Below are positions 36,926 to 47,081 of a stretch of 64,000 bases of DNA, piece by piece. Both the position numbers and the translations under genes were made by a program. The notes below the pieces were generated by a model. The model ran no database searches. It worked only from the letters and a program-made list of their open reading frames with translations, and was not told the DNA's origin. The number at the start of each line of letters is the position of its first letter. Position 1 is the first letter of the stretch. The DNA is from Pantoea piersonii (GTDB lineage Bacteria; Pseudomonadota; Gammaproteobacteria; Enterobacterales; Enterobacteriaceae). Location: assembly GCF_003612015.1 (NCBI RefSeq), contig NZ_RARB01000006.1:253263-317262 (forward strand), read 5' to 3'.

Positions 36926-38488
36926 TTACTTAAGCAGACGATCGAGCTGATTAATATCGGTGTTATTGTGCAGATGCGGCACGGTCCAGCCGTTGCGGTC
37001 GTAGTCAGCGAGACAGCGATCCACCATCTCCATCATACTTTTCATATTGCCGGAGCCCTGCGCGTGGCGCAGACACTGCAGGCGCACCTCATCCTGGCTT
37101 CCGGCGTAGTTAATCTCATAGAGTTCATGGCGTCCGCCAAACTCGCTGCCGATAGCGTCCCACATCAGCTTCAGGATTTTGATGCGCTGCTCGTGATCCA
37201 TGCCATTCGAGCCACGCACGTACTGCGCCAGATAGCGGTCGATTTCCGGGTTATTCAGGTCGCGCACGCTGGATGGCAGATAGATCAGACTGCTGGTGAC
37301 GTTGCTTTCAATGATGTTTTTGATTTTGGCGTAGGCCATCGGGGCCATCACGCGGTAGGTCTGCATCGCCTGCATATCAGGCAGCCATGCGCCGTTCTTC
37401 CACGGCTGCGCTTCGGCCGCCATTGCGTCGCTCAGCGACCAGAAGAGGTTGCGCCACGCCACGACTTCCCCCAGCGCCGCCTGTACGCCGCGGAACTCCA
37501 GCACGCCCGAACACTCCAGGCTTTTTTGCAGCAGCGCGGTGACAAAATCGAGCTTCACTGCCAGGCGCACGCAGGCCTGCATTGGATAAAGACGGGCGAA
37601 CCCGGCTTCGATGCTCCAGCGGCGGCAGCGGTCAAAATCGCGGTAAATCAGCACGTTTTCCCAGGGGATAAGCACCTTATCCATCACAAGAATCGCATCG
37701 TTTTCATCGAAGCGGCTGGAGAGCGGATAATCAAACGGCGCACCCGTCACACCAGCTACCAGTTCATAGGAGGCGCGCGAGATAAGCTTGACGCCCTCGG
37801 CATCCATCGGCGCCACAAACATCAGGGCGAAGCTCGGATCCTCTCCCATCACCTGCGCCGAACCGAACCCAATAAAGTTGTAATGCGTCAGCGCCGAGTT
37901 GGTCGCTACCACCTTAGCGCCGCTGACAATAATCCCTGCATCGGTCTCTTTCTCGACCTTAACGTAAACATCCTTCACTTCATCCGCCGGTTTATGACGA
38001 TCGATAGGCGGGTTAACGATAGCGTGGTTGAAGTAGAGACCCGCTTCCTGAATGCGCTGATACCAGCGACGCGCGTTATCGGCATATTCGCCGTAAAATT
38101 CCGGGTTCGCGCCCAGCGAGCAGCCGAATGCGGCTTTATAGTCTGGCGTGCGGCCCATCCAGCCGTAGGTCAGTCGCGACCAGTCGGCGATGGCGTCGCG
38201 TTGCTGGCGGATCTCCTCTGCCGAACGGGCGAAGCGGAAAGTGCGATGGGTATAACCGCCATTGCCGGTGTCTGTCTGCCAGCAGAGTTTGTCGTGCGTT
38301 TCCGGCGCGTGCAGCGCGTCATACAACGTTGAAACAGAGCCTGCCGCATTACGGAAGGCAGGATGAGTGGTGACATCTTTGACGCGTTCGCCATAGATAT
38401 AAATCTCGCGTCCGTCTTGCAGGCTTTTCAGGAACTCCTCCCCGGTAAAAGGGCGGTTAGCAGCGGCGCGATGATCTTCAGGTTTCAT
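36926..38488 (-). CDS. hpaB: 4-Hydroxyphenylacetate 3-monooxygenase, oxygenase component
   Basis: A 520-residue FADH2-dependent hydroxylase, the exact length of E. coli W HpaB. It converts 4-hydroxyphenylacetate to 3,4-dihydroxyphenylacetate (homoprotocatechuate) in the cytosol. Family stretches are RPFTGEEFLKSLQDGREIYI and YGWMGRTPDYKAAF. The start ATG 38488 has GAGG upstream and gives the MKPEDHRAAANRPF beginning. The hpaBC unit has its own 226-base leader behind hpaA, and HpaA is the known activator of hpaBC in E. coli W. Confidence 0.96.
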   Translation of the reverse strand: MKPEDHRAAANRPFTGEEFLKSLQDGREIYIYGERVKDVTTHPAFRNAAGSVSTLYDALHAPETHDKLCWQTDTGNGGYTHRTFRFARSAEEIRQQRDAIADWSRLTYGWMGRTPDYKAAFGCSLGANPEFYGEYADNARRWYQRIQEAGLYFNHAIVNPPIDRHKPADEVKDVYVKVEKETDAGIIVSGAKVVATNSALTHYNFIGFGSAQVMGEDPSFALMFVAPMDAEGVKLISRASYELVAGVTGAPFDYPLSSRFDENDAILVMDKVLIPWENVLIYRDFDRCRRWSIEAGFARLYPMQACVRLAVKLDFVTALLQKSLECSGVLEFRGVQAALGEVVAWRNLFWSLSDAMAAEAQPWKNGAWLPDMQAMQTYRVMAPMAYAKIKNIIESNVTSSLIYLPSSVRDLNNPEIDRYLAQYVRGSNGMDHEQRIKILKLMWDAIGSEFGGRHELYEINYAGSQDEVRLQCLRHAQGSGNMKSMMEMVDRCLADYDRNGWTVPHLHNNTDINQLDRLLK

Positions 38489-38669
38489 AGAATCTACCTC
38501 ACAAAAGGGGACGCTTCGGGTACAAACGCCAGAGTTGTTATTTAAATGTTTATCTTGTGTTAATCGATTTAAGCTCTGTAACGCGAAGGCCGGAAGAGAT
38601 GAATCAGGGGATTTCTGGTACTTTTCGCCACGGGCGGACAAAGTGAGAGCGGGATCAAACTCAATAAAT

Positions 38670-38701
38670 CAGGGCGACAAGCAATAACGCTTCTCGCCCT
38701 G
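38670..38701 (-). terminator. Hairpin after hpaA
   Basis: Arms CAGGGCGA and TCGCCCTG (with an inner AAGC/GCTT pairing after one mismatch) form a long hairpin just downstream of hpaA, followed on the minus strand by a T-rich ATTTATTG. It probably separates hpaA from hpaBC. Confidence 0.55.
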
Positions 38702-38714
38702 GCAGCGCGGGCGG

Positions 38715-39584
38715 TTAACGGTTCCGGAACTGGCTGGGCGAGCAGCCGGCCATGCGGTGAAAGAAGCGGGCAAAATAGGCGGGATCTTTGTAGCCCAGCG
38801 CATAGGATATTTGGTTAACGCTGTCGCTGCTGAACAGCAGCTGGCGTTTTGCTTCCCGCAGCACGCGCTCAAAAATAAGTTTTTTGGGAGACTGGTTAGC
38901 AAAGCGGCGACAGATCTCCGTCAGCCGCGACTCGCTGATGCCCAGTTCGCGCGCATAATCCGGCACGGTGAGATGCTGACGAAAACAGGCATCTATCATG
39001 CGGTTAAAGCGCTGAAACTGCCGCATTTCGCCGCGCACGCTGGTGGGCGACATTTCATCTGGCGGCGCTTCGCGCAGCACCTGGGTAAAGATGGCCTGCG
39101 CCAGCGCAACCAGCATCTGCTGCCTGCCCGGCGCGTTGCGCCTGAATTCAGCTGCAATTAACGCCCAGTAGGCGTGCAGCGCCTCCAGCGCCGCGGGGGA
39201 AGACTCAAGAGAAAGGCAAATGCCGGTGCGGTTAATGGCCTCCGCCTTGCCTGGCCACAGACTTTCCACCAGCGGCCAGATTAACTCCTGCCGCACGGTC
39301 AGCACGTGGCCGTCGCTGTCCGATTCGGTGATAAACGCGTGCGGCACCGAAGGCGGCGTAAGGATAAACAGCGGCGCCTTGAGAGCGTAAAAGTGCTCGT
39401 CCAGCTGCAGGGTAATTTTTCCTGTCACCAGCATATGCAGCTGAAATGAGCGATCGTGCCAGTGCGGGTGCATATCACGGCCAAAAAAGCTGGCCAGCCG
39501 CGCAAAAGTTTCATAGTGAACCTCTTCGCTGGCGTAGCGCGCATCGTACACCTTGCTGATATCGATATTTTCGAAGCCGCTCAT
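38715..39584 (-). CDS. hpaA: AraC-family activator of hpaBC
   Basis: A 289-residue regulator with an N-terminal cupin effector domain (WHDRSFQLHMLVTGKITL) and a C-terminal double HTH (about 190-289, with LGISESRLTEICRRFANQSP and ISYALGYKDPAYFARFFHRM). In E. coli W, HpaA binds 4-HPA and activates hpaBC. Here it sits between hpaX and hpaB in the same order, and its start overlaps the hpaX stop by four bases. Confidence 0.92.
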   Translation of the reverse strand: MSGFENIDISKVYDARYASEEVHYETFARLASFFGRDMHPHWHDRSFQLHMLVTGKITLQLDEHFYALKAPLFILTPPSVPHAFITESDSDGHVLTVRQELIWPLVESLWPGKAEAINRTGICLSLESSPAALEALHAYWALIAAEFRRNAPGRQQMLVALAQAIFTQVLREAPPDEMSPTSVRGEMRQFQRFNRMIDACFRQHLTVPDYARELGISESRLTEICRRFANQSPKKLIFERVLREAKRQLLFSSDSVNQISYALGYKDPAYFARFFHRMAGCSPSQFRNR

Positions 39585-40951
39585 GGTGTCTCCTGCCGCA
39601 CGCCGCGCGCCGAAGCCGTATGCAGCCGCACCGTCGGATCGTCACGGTTCATCGGGATGCGCGTCAGCACCAGCGCGCCCAGCAACAGCAGCGCCGCAAC
39701 AAACCACAGCCCTGAACTGAAGCTGCCGGTCAGATCTCGCAGGATACCAATCAGGAGCGGGCTGACCGCCGAGCCGACGTTGCCAAAGGCGTTGATCACC
39801 GCCAGTGCGACGGCACGTGCGGCAAAACTGATCGCCTGATCCGGCGTGGTCCAGAAAATCGCCATGGCGGTAAAAGCGGCGGAAGAGGCAATGATAATGC
39901 CAGCAAGCTGCAGCAGCGGATGGTCGCTCACCGAAGCAAGCAGCCAGCCCGCAGCCGCGGCCAGATAGGGCAAAATCGTATGGCGCTTACGCTCCTGCAA
40001 ACGGTCAGAACGGCGGCTCCACCAGACCATCGCCAGAATGGTGCAGGCCTGTGGAATAGCTGCCAGCAGGCCAATCACAATATTGCTGCTGCCCTCATTA
40101 AAACTTTTCAGGATCTGCGGCGTCCAGATGTTGATGGCGCTCAGCGTATTGGTCAGGCAAAAGTAGGCACAGGTATAGAGCAACACCACGGGTGTCAGAA
40201 CCTCGCGCCATAAAGGTTTGCGCGCGGCGAAGTTCGGTTTTGGCACCTCACGTTCGCGTTCGAGCATCGCCGTCAGCGCGCGTTTCTCTTCGTTGTCCAG
40301 CCAGCGTGCCTGCTCGGGGCGATCGTCCAGAAAAACCCAGGTGGCGACGCCGAGGATCGCCGAAGGCAGGCCTTCCAGCAGGAACAGCCACTGCCAGCCT
40401 TTCAGGCTCCAGACGCCATCCAGCGCCAGAATATAGCCCGAGAGAACGGAACCAATCATCATCGTCACCGGCATGGCTATCATAAACAGCGCATTGGCGC
40501 GGGCGCGAAAATGAGCGGGGAACCACCAGGTGAGATAGACCAGGATCCCCGGCAAAAAGCCCGCTTCAGCTATGCCAACCAGCATACGCAACAGGTAGAG
40601 CGTATGCGCGCTGGTGGCAAACAGCGTGCAGGTAGAGGCAATGCCCCATAAAACCATAATGCTGGCGATCCAGCGTCGCGCGCCAACTATGCTCAGCATA
40701 ATATTGCTGGGAATACCGCACAGCACATAGGTGACGTAAAACAGGGTCGCGGCCAGACCAAACATGGTGGACGTTAAGCCAAGATCCTTGCCCATCGTAA
40801 GACCAGCGAAACCGATGTTGATACGGTCAAGGAAAGAGAAAACAAACAGGACGAACAGAAACACAATCAGGCGTCTGAAGAGCTTTTTCATCACGCGCTG
40901 TTCGGTTGCGGTCAGGCTGTTTTCTTCGTGCTGTTGCGTTAAGTTCGTCAT
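39581..40951 (-). CDS. hpaX: 4-Hydroxyphenylacetate MFS transporter
   Basis: A 456-residue transporter of the anion:cation symporter group with about 12 membrane segments. Markers are RINIGFAGLTMGKDLGLTS and the VGIAEAGFLPGILVYLTWWF motif after TM4. E. coli HpaX is 458 residues and takes up 4-HPA. It lies between hpaI (16 bases upstream) and hpaA. Confidence 0.93.
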   Translation of the reverse strand: MTNLTQQHEENSLTATEQRVMKKLFRRLIVFLFVLFVFSFLDRINIGFAGLTMGKDLGLTSTMFGLAATLFYVTYVLCGIPSNIMLSIVGARRWIASIMVLWGIASTCTLFATSAHTLYLLRMLVGIAEAGFLPGILVYLTWWFPAHFRARANALFMIAMPVTMMIGSVLSGYILALDGVWSLKGWQWLFLLEGLPSAILGVATWVFLDDRPEQARWLDNEEKRALTAMLEREREVPKPNFAARKPLWREVLTPVVLLYTCAYFCLTNTLSAINIWTPQILKSFNEGSSNIVIGLLAAIPQACTILAMVWWSRRSDRLQERKRHTILPYLAAAAGWLLASVSDHPLLQLAGIIIASSAAFTAMAIFWTTPDQAISFAARAVALAVINAFGNVGSAVSPLLIGILRDLTGSFSSGLWFVAALLLLGALVLTRIPMNRDDPTVRLHTASARGVRQETP

Positions 40952-40967
40952 GGTTTCTCCCGGCGGC

Positions 40968-41768
40968 TTAATAGACGGTCTGTTCGCCGCTCGCTGGTTT
41001 TTGTAGGGAAGGGCGGAACCGGGCGGCGAGCGCCTCGGCGCTGCGCGCTAACAGAGTGGTATCGACGCCGACCGCAACAAACAGCGTTCCTCGCTCCAGA
41101 TAGCGCTGCGCCAGCGTTTCATTTGCCATCAGAATGCCTGGCGCTTTATCGGCGGCGAGGATTTTTTCAATGCAGCTGTCGATGGTCGCCTGCACCTCCG
41201 GGTGGGCCGGATTGCCCATAAAGCCCATGTCAGCGCTGAGATCGGCCGGACCAATGAACACGCCATCGACGCCCTCTACCGCCAGGATCGCATCAAGGTT
41301 TTCGACGCCCTGGCGGGTTTCAATCTGCACCAGCACGCACATCTGCGCGTCAGCCTGCTGCAGATAGTCGGGAATGCGGTTCCAGCGTGAAGCGCGCGCC
41401 AGCGCGCTGCCAACGCCGCGTATGCCGTGCGGCGGATAACGGCAGGCTTTTACCGCGCTGCGCGCGTCGTCAGCGCTCTGCACCATCGGCACTAGCAGCG
41501 TTTGTGCACCGGTATCCAGCAGCTGTTTAATCACTACCGCGTTGTTCCAGGGCGGTCGCACCACTGGATGACTGGGATAGGGCGCGATAGCCTGGAGCTG
41601 GTCGAGCACCGAGCGCACGTCGTTTGGCGCGTGTTCGCCGTCAATCAGCAACCAGTCGAAGCCAGCGCCGGCGACCACTTCAGCGCTGTAGCTATTGGCA
41701 AGTCCGAGCCACAGGCCGATCTGCGGTTTTTTCGCGGCCAGCGCCTGTTTAAAGGTATTGGTGAGCAT
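40968..41768 (-). CDS. hpaI: 4-Hydroxy-2-oxoheptane-1,7-dioate aldolase
   Basis: A 266-residue class II (metal-dependent) HpcH/HpaI aldolase. The base histidine is H46 in [10 protein letters not shown], the substrate arginine R71 is in VVRPPW, and the metal-ligand regions LVQIETRQG and [12 protein letters not shown] are intact. It splits 4-hydroxy-2-oxoheptanedioate into pyruvate and succinate semialdehyde. The start is nine bases after the hpaH stop codon. Confidence 0.95.
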   Translation of the reverse strand: MLTNTFKQALAAKKPQIGLWLGLANSYSAEVVAGAGFDWLLIDGEHAPNDVRSVLDQLQAIAPYPSHPVVRPPWNNAVVIKQLLDTGAQTLLVPMVQSADDARSAVKACRYPPHGIRGVGSALARASRWNRIPDYLQQADAQMCVLVQIETRQGVENLDAILAVEGVDGVFIGPADLSADMGFMGNPAHPEVQATIDSCIEKILAADKAPGILMANETLAQRYLERGTLFVAVGVDTTLLARSAEALAARFRPSLQKPASGEQTVY

Positions 41769-41777
41769 AGGTTCTCC

Positions 41778-42581
41778 TTAGACGAAGCGGCAGCTGACCG
41801 CGCCCATCACGCCGTAATCCACATGGAAGGTGTCGCCCTTGCGCGCGGCGACCGGGCGGGTAAAGGAGCCGCCAAGAATGATTTGTCCTGCCTCCAGCTG
41901 TACGTCATGCGGAGCCAGCTTATTCGCCAGCCAGGCGACGCCGTTGGCCGGATGGTTCAGCACCGCTGCCGCTACGCCGGACTCTTCGATCACGCCGTTG
42001 CGGTACATCAGCGCCGATATCCAGCGCAAATCTAACGCGTCAGGCTTAATCGGACGTCCGCCCATCACCACGCCCGCGTTGGCGGCGTTATCAGAAATGG
42101 TGTCGAAGACCTTACGTGGACGCTGGGTTTCCGGGTCAATGCCGTGGCAGCGCGCATCGATAATCTCCAGCGCCGGAATGACATAATCGGTAGCGTTATA
42201 GACGTCGAACAGTGTGCAGTTGGGGCCGCGCAGCGGTTTGGCCAGCACAAAAGCCAGTTCAACTTCCACGCGCGGCACGATAAAACGGTCGACCGGAATA
42301 TCGCTGCCATCCTCAAAGAACATGTCATCGAGTAGCGCGCCGTAGTCAGGCTCGCTAATCTGCGAACTGGCCTGCATCGCTTTGGAGGTCAGGCCGATCT
42401 TATGGCCTTTCAGCACGCGTCCTTCGGCGATTTTGGCGGCGACCCATTCGCGCTGAATGGCGTAAGCGTCATCGATTGTCATTTCGCTGTGTCGCAGCGA
42501 AAGCTGGCGCGTTTGTTCGCGGTTCTGCTCTGCCTGGTGCAGTTCATGCGCCAGACGCTTAATCGTTTGCTGATCTAACAT
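41778..42581 (-). CDS. hpaH: 2-Oxo-hept-3-ene-1,7-dioate hydratase
   Basis: A 267-residue FAH-like hydratase adding water to 2-oxohept-3-enedioate. The metal-binding core [20 protein letters not shown] and the [12 protein letters not shown] stretch match E. coli HpaH (267 residues). It follows the succinate-semialdehyde dehydrogenase gene with a two-base gap. Confidence 0.94.
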   Translation of the reverse strand: MLDQQTIKRLAHELHQAEQNREQTRQLSLRHSEMTIDDAYAIQREWVAAKIAEGRVLKGHKIGLTSKAMQASSQISEPDYGALLDDMFFEDGSDIPVDRFIVPRVEVELAFVLAKPLRGPNCTLFDVYNATDYVIPALEIIDARCHGIDPETQRPRKVFDTISDNAANAGVVMGGRPIKPDALDLRWISALMYRNGVIEESGVAAAVLNHPANGVAWLANKLAPHDVQLEAGQIILGGSFTRPVAARKGDTFHVDYGVMGAVSCRFV

Positions 42582-42583
42582 CG

Positions 42584-44050
42584 TCAGACTCCTGTCTGGT
42601 TCATTCCGCCGAAGCAGAGATATTTCACTTCTAAATAGTCTTCGATGCCGTAGCGCGAGCCTTCGCGTCCCAGCCCGGACTGCTTAATGCCGCCAAATGG
42701 CACCACTTCGTTAGAGATCAGCCCTTCGTTAATGCCGACCATGCCGCTCTCCAGCGCCTCGGCGACGCGCCAGCAGCGCTGCACATTTTGCGACCAGAAA
42801 TAGGCAGCCAGCCCGCTCTCGCTCTCATTGGCCAGCGCAATGGCTTCTTTTTCCGAGTGAAAGCGAAACAGCGGCGCGACCGGACCAAAGGTTTCCTCTT
42901 GCGCAATACGCATCGCGGGCGTGACATTGGTCAGCACCGTGGGTTGCCAGAACTGTCCGCCCAGGCTGTGCGCTTTACCGCCGGTCAGCACCGTCGCGCC
43001 CTGGCGTACGGCATCCGCAATATGCTCTTCCACTTTGCGGCACGCGGCGCGTGAGATAAGCGGGCCCTGCTGTGACTGGGGATGGCTCGCAGGCCCGACC
43101 CTCAGCTCCGCCACCGCTGCGGCAAAGCGCTCTGCGAAGGCATCGTAGATACCGTCCTGCACCAGAATGCGGTTAGCGCAGACGCAGGTCTGACCGCTGT
43201 TGCGAAATTTCGCCGCCAGCGCGCCGGTTACTGCGCTCTCCAGGTCGGCATCGTCAAAAACAATCAGCGGTGCATTGCCGCCAAGCTCCAGCGACAGTTT
43301 TTTCACCGTTTCGGCGCACTGGGCCATCAGCAGCTTGCCGATGCGGGTTGAGCCGGTGAAAGAGAGTTTGCGTACGGTGGGGCTTGCGGTAAGCGCCGCA
43401 CCAACGGCGACCGCGTCGCTTGAAGTGATAATATTGAGCACGCCAGAGGGCAGACCGGCCTCTTCCGCCAGCGCAGCCAGCGCCAGCGCGGACAACGGTG
43501 TCTCCGCCGCCGGTTTCAGGACGACGGTACAGCCCGCTGCCAGCGCCGGACCGACTTTGCGCGTGATCATCGCGCAGGGAAAATTCCATGGCGTAATGGC
43601 GGCAACCACGCCAACCGACTGCTTAATGGTCAGCAGGCGGCGCTGCGACGAGGGTGAGGGAATGGTTTCGCCATAAGTACGTTTGCCTTCTTCCGCAAAC
43701 CACTCAATAAAACTGGCGCCGTAGGCGATTTCGCCCAGCGCCTCATTCAAGGGTTTGCCCTGCTCCTCGCTGAGCAACTGAGCCAGCGGCATCTGGTGCA
43801 GGGTAATCAGCTTGAACCAGCGTTTAAGAATAACGCTGCGCTCGTGGGCCGTTATAGCGCGCCAGGTCGTTAATGCCTGTTCGGCCGCCGCCACCGCGGA
43901 GAGGGTTTCAGCAGCGCCTAAATCCGCTACCTGGGCAAGCACTTCACCGGTCGCCGGATTGCAGACATTAAACTGTTTACCGTTAAGCGCCTGGACCCAC
44001 TCACCGTTGATATAGGCGTGTTGCCGACGAATCTGTATCTCATCTTTCAT
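42584..44050 (-). CDS. NAD(P)-dependent succinate-semialdehyde dehydrogenase
   Basis: A 488-residue aldehyde dehydrogenase close to GabD/Sad. The catalytic cysteine is in [11 protein letters not shown] and the base glutamate in LELGGNAP. In the E. coli W cluster no such gene lies between hpaF and hpaH; here it occupies that place with a two-base gap to hpaH and a ten-base gap after hpaF, so it is part of the operon. It would oxidise the succinate semialdehyde made by HpaI to succinate. ATG 44050 is chosen for the GAGGAGG just upstream. Confidence 0.9.
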   Translation of the reverse strand: MKDEIQIRRQHAYINGEWVQALNGKQFNVCNPATGEVLAQVADLGAAETLSAVAAAEQALTTWRAITAHERSVILKRWFKLITLHQMPLAQLLSEEQGKPLNEALGEIAYGASFIEWFAEEGKRTYGETIPSPSSQRRLLTIKQSVGVVAAITPWNFPCAMITRKVGPALAAGCTVVLKPAAETPLSALALAALAEEAGLPSGVLNIITSSDAVAVGAALTASPTVRKLSFTGSTRIGKLLMAQCAETVKKLSLELGGNAPLIVFDDADLESAVTGALAAKFRNSGQTCVCANRILVQDGIYDAFAERFAAAVAELRVGPASHPQSQQGPLISRAACRKVEEHIADAVRQGATVLTGGKAHSLGGQFWQPTVLTNVTPAMRIAQEETFGPVAPLFRFHSEKEAIALANESESGLAAYFWSQNVQRCWRVAEALESGMVGINEGLISNEVVPFGGIKQSGLGREGSRYGIEDYLEVKYLCFGGMNQTGV

Positions 44051-44060
44051 GACAGCCTCC

Positions 44061-44441
44061 TCAGCGGTAGAGCGCGTGCGCATTGTTCTGTTTGAAGTTC
44101 AGCACCGGATGCAGTTCCTCAACGGCCAGCGAAAGGGCCAGATAGCGGCTGGCGCTTAATGGCGCAAAGTGCGTCTTAACGATCTCGAACAGCACGGTCA
44201 TAACCGGCTGTAGCTCCTCCAGGGCGCGGCCATGGCCAATTTTCAGCGTCATATGCACAAAGCTGAAATCGTGTTTGCCATCGGCCATCAGCCAGGTATC
44301 GATCCAGTGCGCGCGACTGCGAATGCCGCCTGCCGGAAAGATGCCGCTGCTGGCGAGATGCTGATTAACCTTCGCGAACAAGCCGGGCAGATCGGCCTGC
44401 TGGCGAATGTTTTCGGTGCATTCGGCGATAAAGTGGGGCAT
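44061..44441 (-). CDS. hpaF: 5-Carboxymethyl-2-hydroxymuconate delta-isomerase
   Basis: A 126-residue tautomerase-superfamily isomerase, the E. coli length. It begins Met-Pro (MPHFIAECTENI), so removal of the initiator exposes the catalytic N-terminal proline. It converts 5-carboxymethyl-2-hydroxymuconate to its 2-oxo isomer, the substrate of HpaG. Located between hpaD and the SSADH gene. Confidence 0.94.
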   Translation of the reverse strand: MPHFIAECTENIRQQADLPGLFAKVNQHLASSGIFPAGGIRSRAHWIDTWLMADGKHDFSFVHMTLKIGHGRALEELQPVMTVLFEIVKTHFAPLSASRYLALSLAVEELHPVLNFKQNNAHALYR

Positions 44442-44493
44442 TTAAGACTCCGCGAGATAAGAGGCTGCCGCGCTACGCGCAGCAGCCAGTGGG

Positions 44494-45567
44494 TTACAGG
44501 GTATTGCCGAGCTTGTAGCCGGTCTCTGCTTCGCCTTTGCGGGTGTAGGAAAAGCCATCCGCGCCGATGGTTACCGCCATTTCGCTCGCCTCCTCGCGTT
44601 CGCGTACTGGCTGTGGTTGACCATCCAGCCCCAGCACCAGCGAACCGTCGGTGTACCAGCTTGGAACCACCGGCGTGCCCCACCAGTCGCGACGCTGGTT
44701 GTCATGCACATCCCAGCTCACCACTGGGTTGTCCGGGTCGCCGGTGTAGTAGTCCTGGGTATAGATTTCGATGCGGTGTCCATCCGGATCGCGGATGTAG
44801 AGATAGAAAGCGTTCGACACGCCGTGTCGACCTGGGCCACGCTCGATCATGTCCGATTTACGCAGCGCGCCAAGCTTGTCGCAAATTGCCAGGATGTTAT
44901 GTTTTTCATGCGTGGCGAAAGCGATATGGTGCATGCGCGGGCCCGCGCCGCCTGTCATCGCGGTGTCGTGTACGGTCGCTTTACGACGCATCCATGCGGC
45001 ATAGACCGTGCCGTTATCGTCGCGGATATCTTCAGTTACGCGGAAGCCCAGCCCTTCGATATACTCCACCGCTTTTGGTACGTCAGGCGTGATCTGGTTG
45101 AAGTGGTCGAGGCGAACCAGCGCGCCTGGGGTATAAAGCTCATAACGCCACGCCAGACGCTCAACGTGTTGCACGTCATAGAAGAATTCATAGGGAAAGC
45201 CGAGCGGATCTTCCACTCGTACGGAGTCGCCAATGCCTTTAACGAAGCCGTTAACGCGGCGTTCGGTTTTACAGCCAAGCGCCTGATAATACGCTTCAGC
45301 GCGATCGACATCTTCCGGGCTGCGCACGCGAAATGCGAAGGCGGCTACGGCGGCTACCGGACCTTCACGCAGCACCACGTTGTGGTGGATAAACTCCTCC
45401 AGCGAACGCAGATAAAGCGTTTTTTCATCTTCAGCCGTAACGTGCAGGCCGAGGATATCGACATAAAACTCACGCGAGGCTTTCAGATCGGTGACCTGGA
45501 TTTCCATATAGGCGCAGCGCAACACATCCGGCGCCGGCAGCTTTGCGGTTAATTTTTTTGTTGTCAT
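44494..45567 (-). CDS. hpaD: 3,4-Dihydroxyphenylacetate 2,3-dioxygenase, VOC (type I extradiol) form
   Basis: A 357-residue extradiol dioxygenase with two vicinal-oxygen-chelate domains. Metal ligands H155, H214 and E267 (in LVRLDHFNQI, RMHHIAFATH and HRIEIYTQDY) and second-shell H200 and Y257 have the same numbers as in the Brevibacterium homoprotocatechuate dioxygenase. This is a different fold from the 283-residue LigB-type HpaD of E. coli W, though it catalyses the same meta cleavage. Position in the operon is the standard one between hpaE and hpaF. Confidence 0.94.
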   Translation of the reverse strand: MTTKKLTAKLPAPDVLRCAYMEIQVTDLKASREFYVDILGLHVTAEDEKTLYLRSLEEFIHHNVVLREGPVAAVAAFAFRVRSPEDVDRAEAYYQALGCKTERRVNGFVKGIGDSVRVEDPLGFPYEFFYDVQHVERLAWRYELYTPGALVRLDHFNQITPDVPKAVEYIEGLGFRVTEDIRDDNGTVYAAWMRRKATVHDTAMTGGAGPRMHHIAFATHEKHNILAICDKLGALRKSDMIERGPGRHGVSNAFYLYIRDPDGHRIEIYTQDYYTGDPDNPVVSWDVHDNQRRDWWGTPVVPSWYTDGSLVLGLDGQPQPVREREEASEMAVTIGADGFSYTRKGEAETGYKLGNTL

Positions 45568-45626
45568 TGTTATCTCCTTTCAGGGTAAGAAATAGCGACT
45601 CTGCGCGGCAGAGGAGTGCTGGCCGA

Positions 45627-47081
45627 TTACACGCCCCATTTCGGGATCGGGTGATCGCCAAAGGAAATGCAGACATTCTTCATCTCAGCAAACACTTCGA
45701 AACTGTATTCGCCGCCCTCCCGGCCAGTGCCGGACGCCTTCACGCCGCCGAACGGCTGACGCAGATCGCGCACGTTCTGCGTGTTGACGAAGACCATTCC
45801 AGCCTCAATGCTGCGGGAGAGGCGCAGCACCTTGCTGACGTCCTGAGTCCAGATATAGGAGGCGAGGCCATATTCCACGTCGTTCGCCAGACGCAAACCT
45901 TCAGCCTCATCCCTGAAAGAGAACAGGCAGGCGACGGGCCCGAAGATCTCCTCCTGGGCGATACGCATGCGGTTATCCACATCCGCAAAAACCGTAGGGC
46001 GCAGGAAGTTGCCGTGGCTCAGCCCTTCAGGCTTGTCCGGGCCGCCCGCCAGCATTTTTGCTCCCTCTTCAATACCGAGGCGAATGTAGCCGGACACCTT
46101 TTCCCAGTGTTGCTGGCTGATTAGCGCGCCGACCTGCGTGTTCGGATCGGTCGGATCGCCAACGCGCAGGCGGTTCGCGCGTTCGGCAAAGCGTTTAACA
46201 AATTCCGGGTAGATGCTTTCCTGAATAAAGATGCGCGAGCCGGCAGTGCAGCGTTCGCCGTTGATTGAGAAGATGGTGAACAACGCAGCGTCGAGCGCGC
46301 GCTCAATATCGGCGTCTTCAAACACCAGCACCGGCGATTTGCCGCCCAGCTCCATCGAGTACTTTTTCAGCCCGGCGCTCTGCATGATTTTGCGCCCGGT
46401 TGCGGTGCCACCGGTGAAGGAGACGGCGCGCACGTCATGATGGCGCACCAGCGCATCCCCTGCGGTGCTGCCGTAACCCTGCACCACGTTCAGCACCCCT
46501 GCCGGAATGCCCGCTTCCAGCGCCAGCTCGCCCAGGCGATCGGCGGTCAGGGGAGAGAGCTCGGACATTTTCAACACGGCCGTATTCCCCAGCGCCAGAC
46601 AAGGCGCGGTTTTCCAGGTCGCGGTCATAAAGGGCACGTTCCACGGCGAGACGAGCGCGCAAACGCCAACCGGCTGGATGAGCGTGTAGTTCATCATCTT
46701 GTCGTCGACCGGATAGGTGCGGCCGTTCATCTGCTGACAAATTTCGGCAAAGAACTCAAAGTTGTGCGACGCGCGCGGGATCAACACGTTTTTGGTCTGG
46801 TGGATCGGCAGACCGGTATCCGCCGTTTCCATCGCCGCAATGTCCGGCACGTTCTCATCAATAAGCTCGCCGAGACGGCGCATCAGGCGCGCGCGCTCTT
46901 TCATGGGCGTATTGGCCCATTTGGGAAAAGCATTTTTCGCCGCTTCGACTGCCTGATGAATTTCCTGCTCGCCCCCTGACGCCACTTCCGCCAGCACCTC
47001 GCCGGTAGCCGGGTTTACCGTGGTGAAGTAGTCGCTGCTGGTGACGCTTTTGCCGTTGATCCAGTGATTGATCTTTTTCAT
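45627..47081 (-). CDS. hpaE: 5-Carboxymethyl-2-hydroxymuconate semialdehyde dehydrogenase
   Basis: A 484-residue NAD-dependent aldehyde dehydrogenase. The catalytic cysteine is in NGERCTAGSR and the glutamate in MELGGKSP; E. coli HpaE has 488 residues. It oxidises the ring-cleavage product made by HpaD. Its ATG overlaps the hpaG stop codon by four bases (47078-47081), so the two are translationally coupled. Confidence 0.95.
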   Translation of the reverse strand: MKKINHWINGKSVTSSDYFTTVNPATGEVLAEVASGGEQEIHQAVEAAKNAFPKWANTPMKERARLMRRLGELIDENVPDIAAMETADTGLPIHQTKNVLIPRASHNFEFFAEICQQMNGRTYPVDDKMMNYTLIQPVGVCALVSPWNVPFMTATWKTAPCLALGNTAVLKMSELSPLTADRLGELALEAGIPAGVLNVVQGYGSTAGDALVRHHDVRAVSFTGGTATGRKIMQSAGLKKYSMELGGKSPVLVFEDADIERALDAALFTIFSINGERCTAGSRIFIQESIYPEFVKRFAERANRLRVGDPTDPNTQVGALISQQHWEKVSGYIRLGIEEGAKMLAGGPDKPEGLSHGNFLRPTVFADVDNRMRIAQEEIFGPVACLFSFRDEAEGLRLANDVEYGLASYIWTQDVSKVLRLSRSIEAGMVFVNTQNVRDLRQPFGGVKASGTGREGGEYSFEVFAEMKNVCISFGDHPIPKWGV

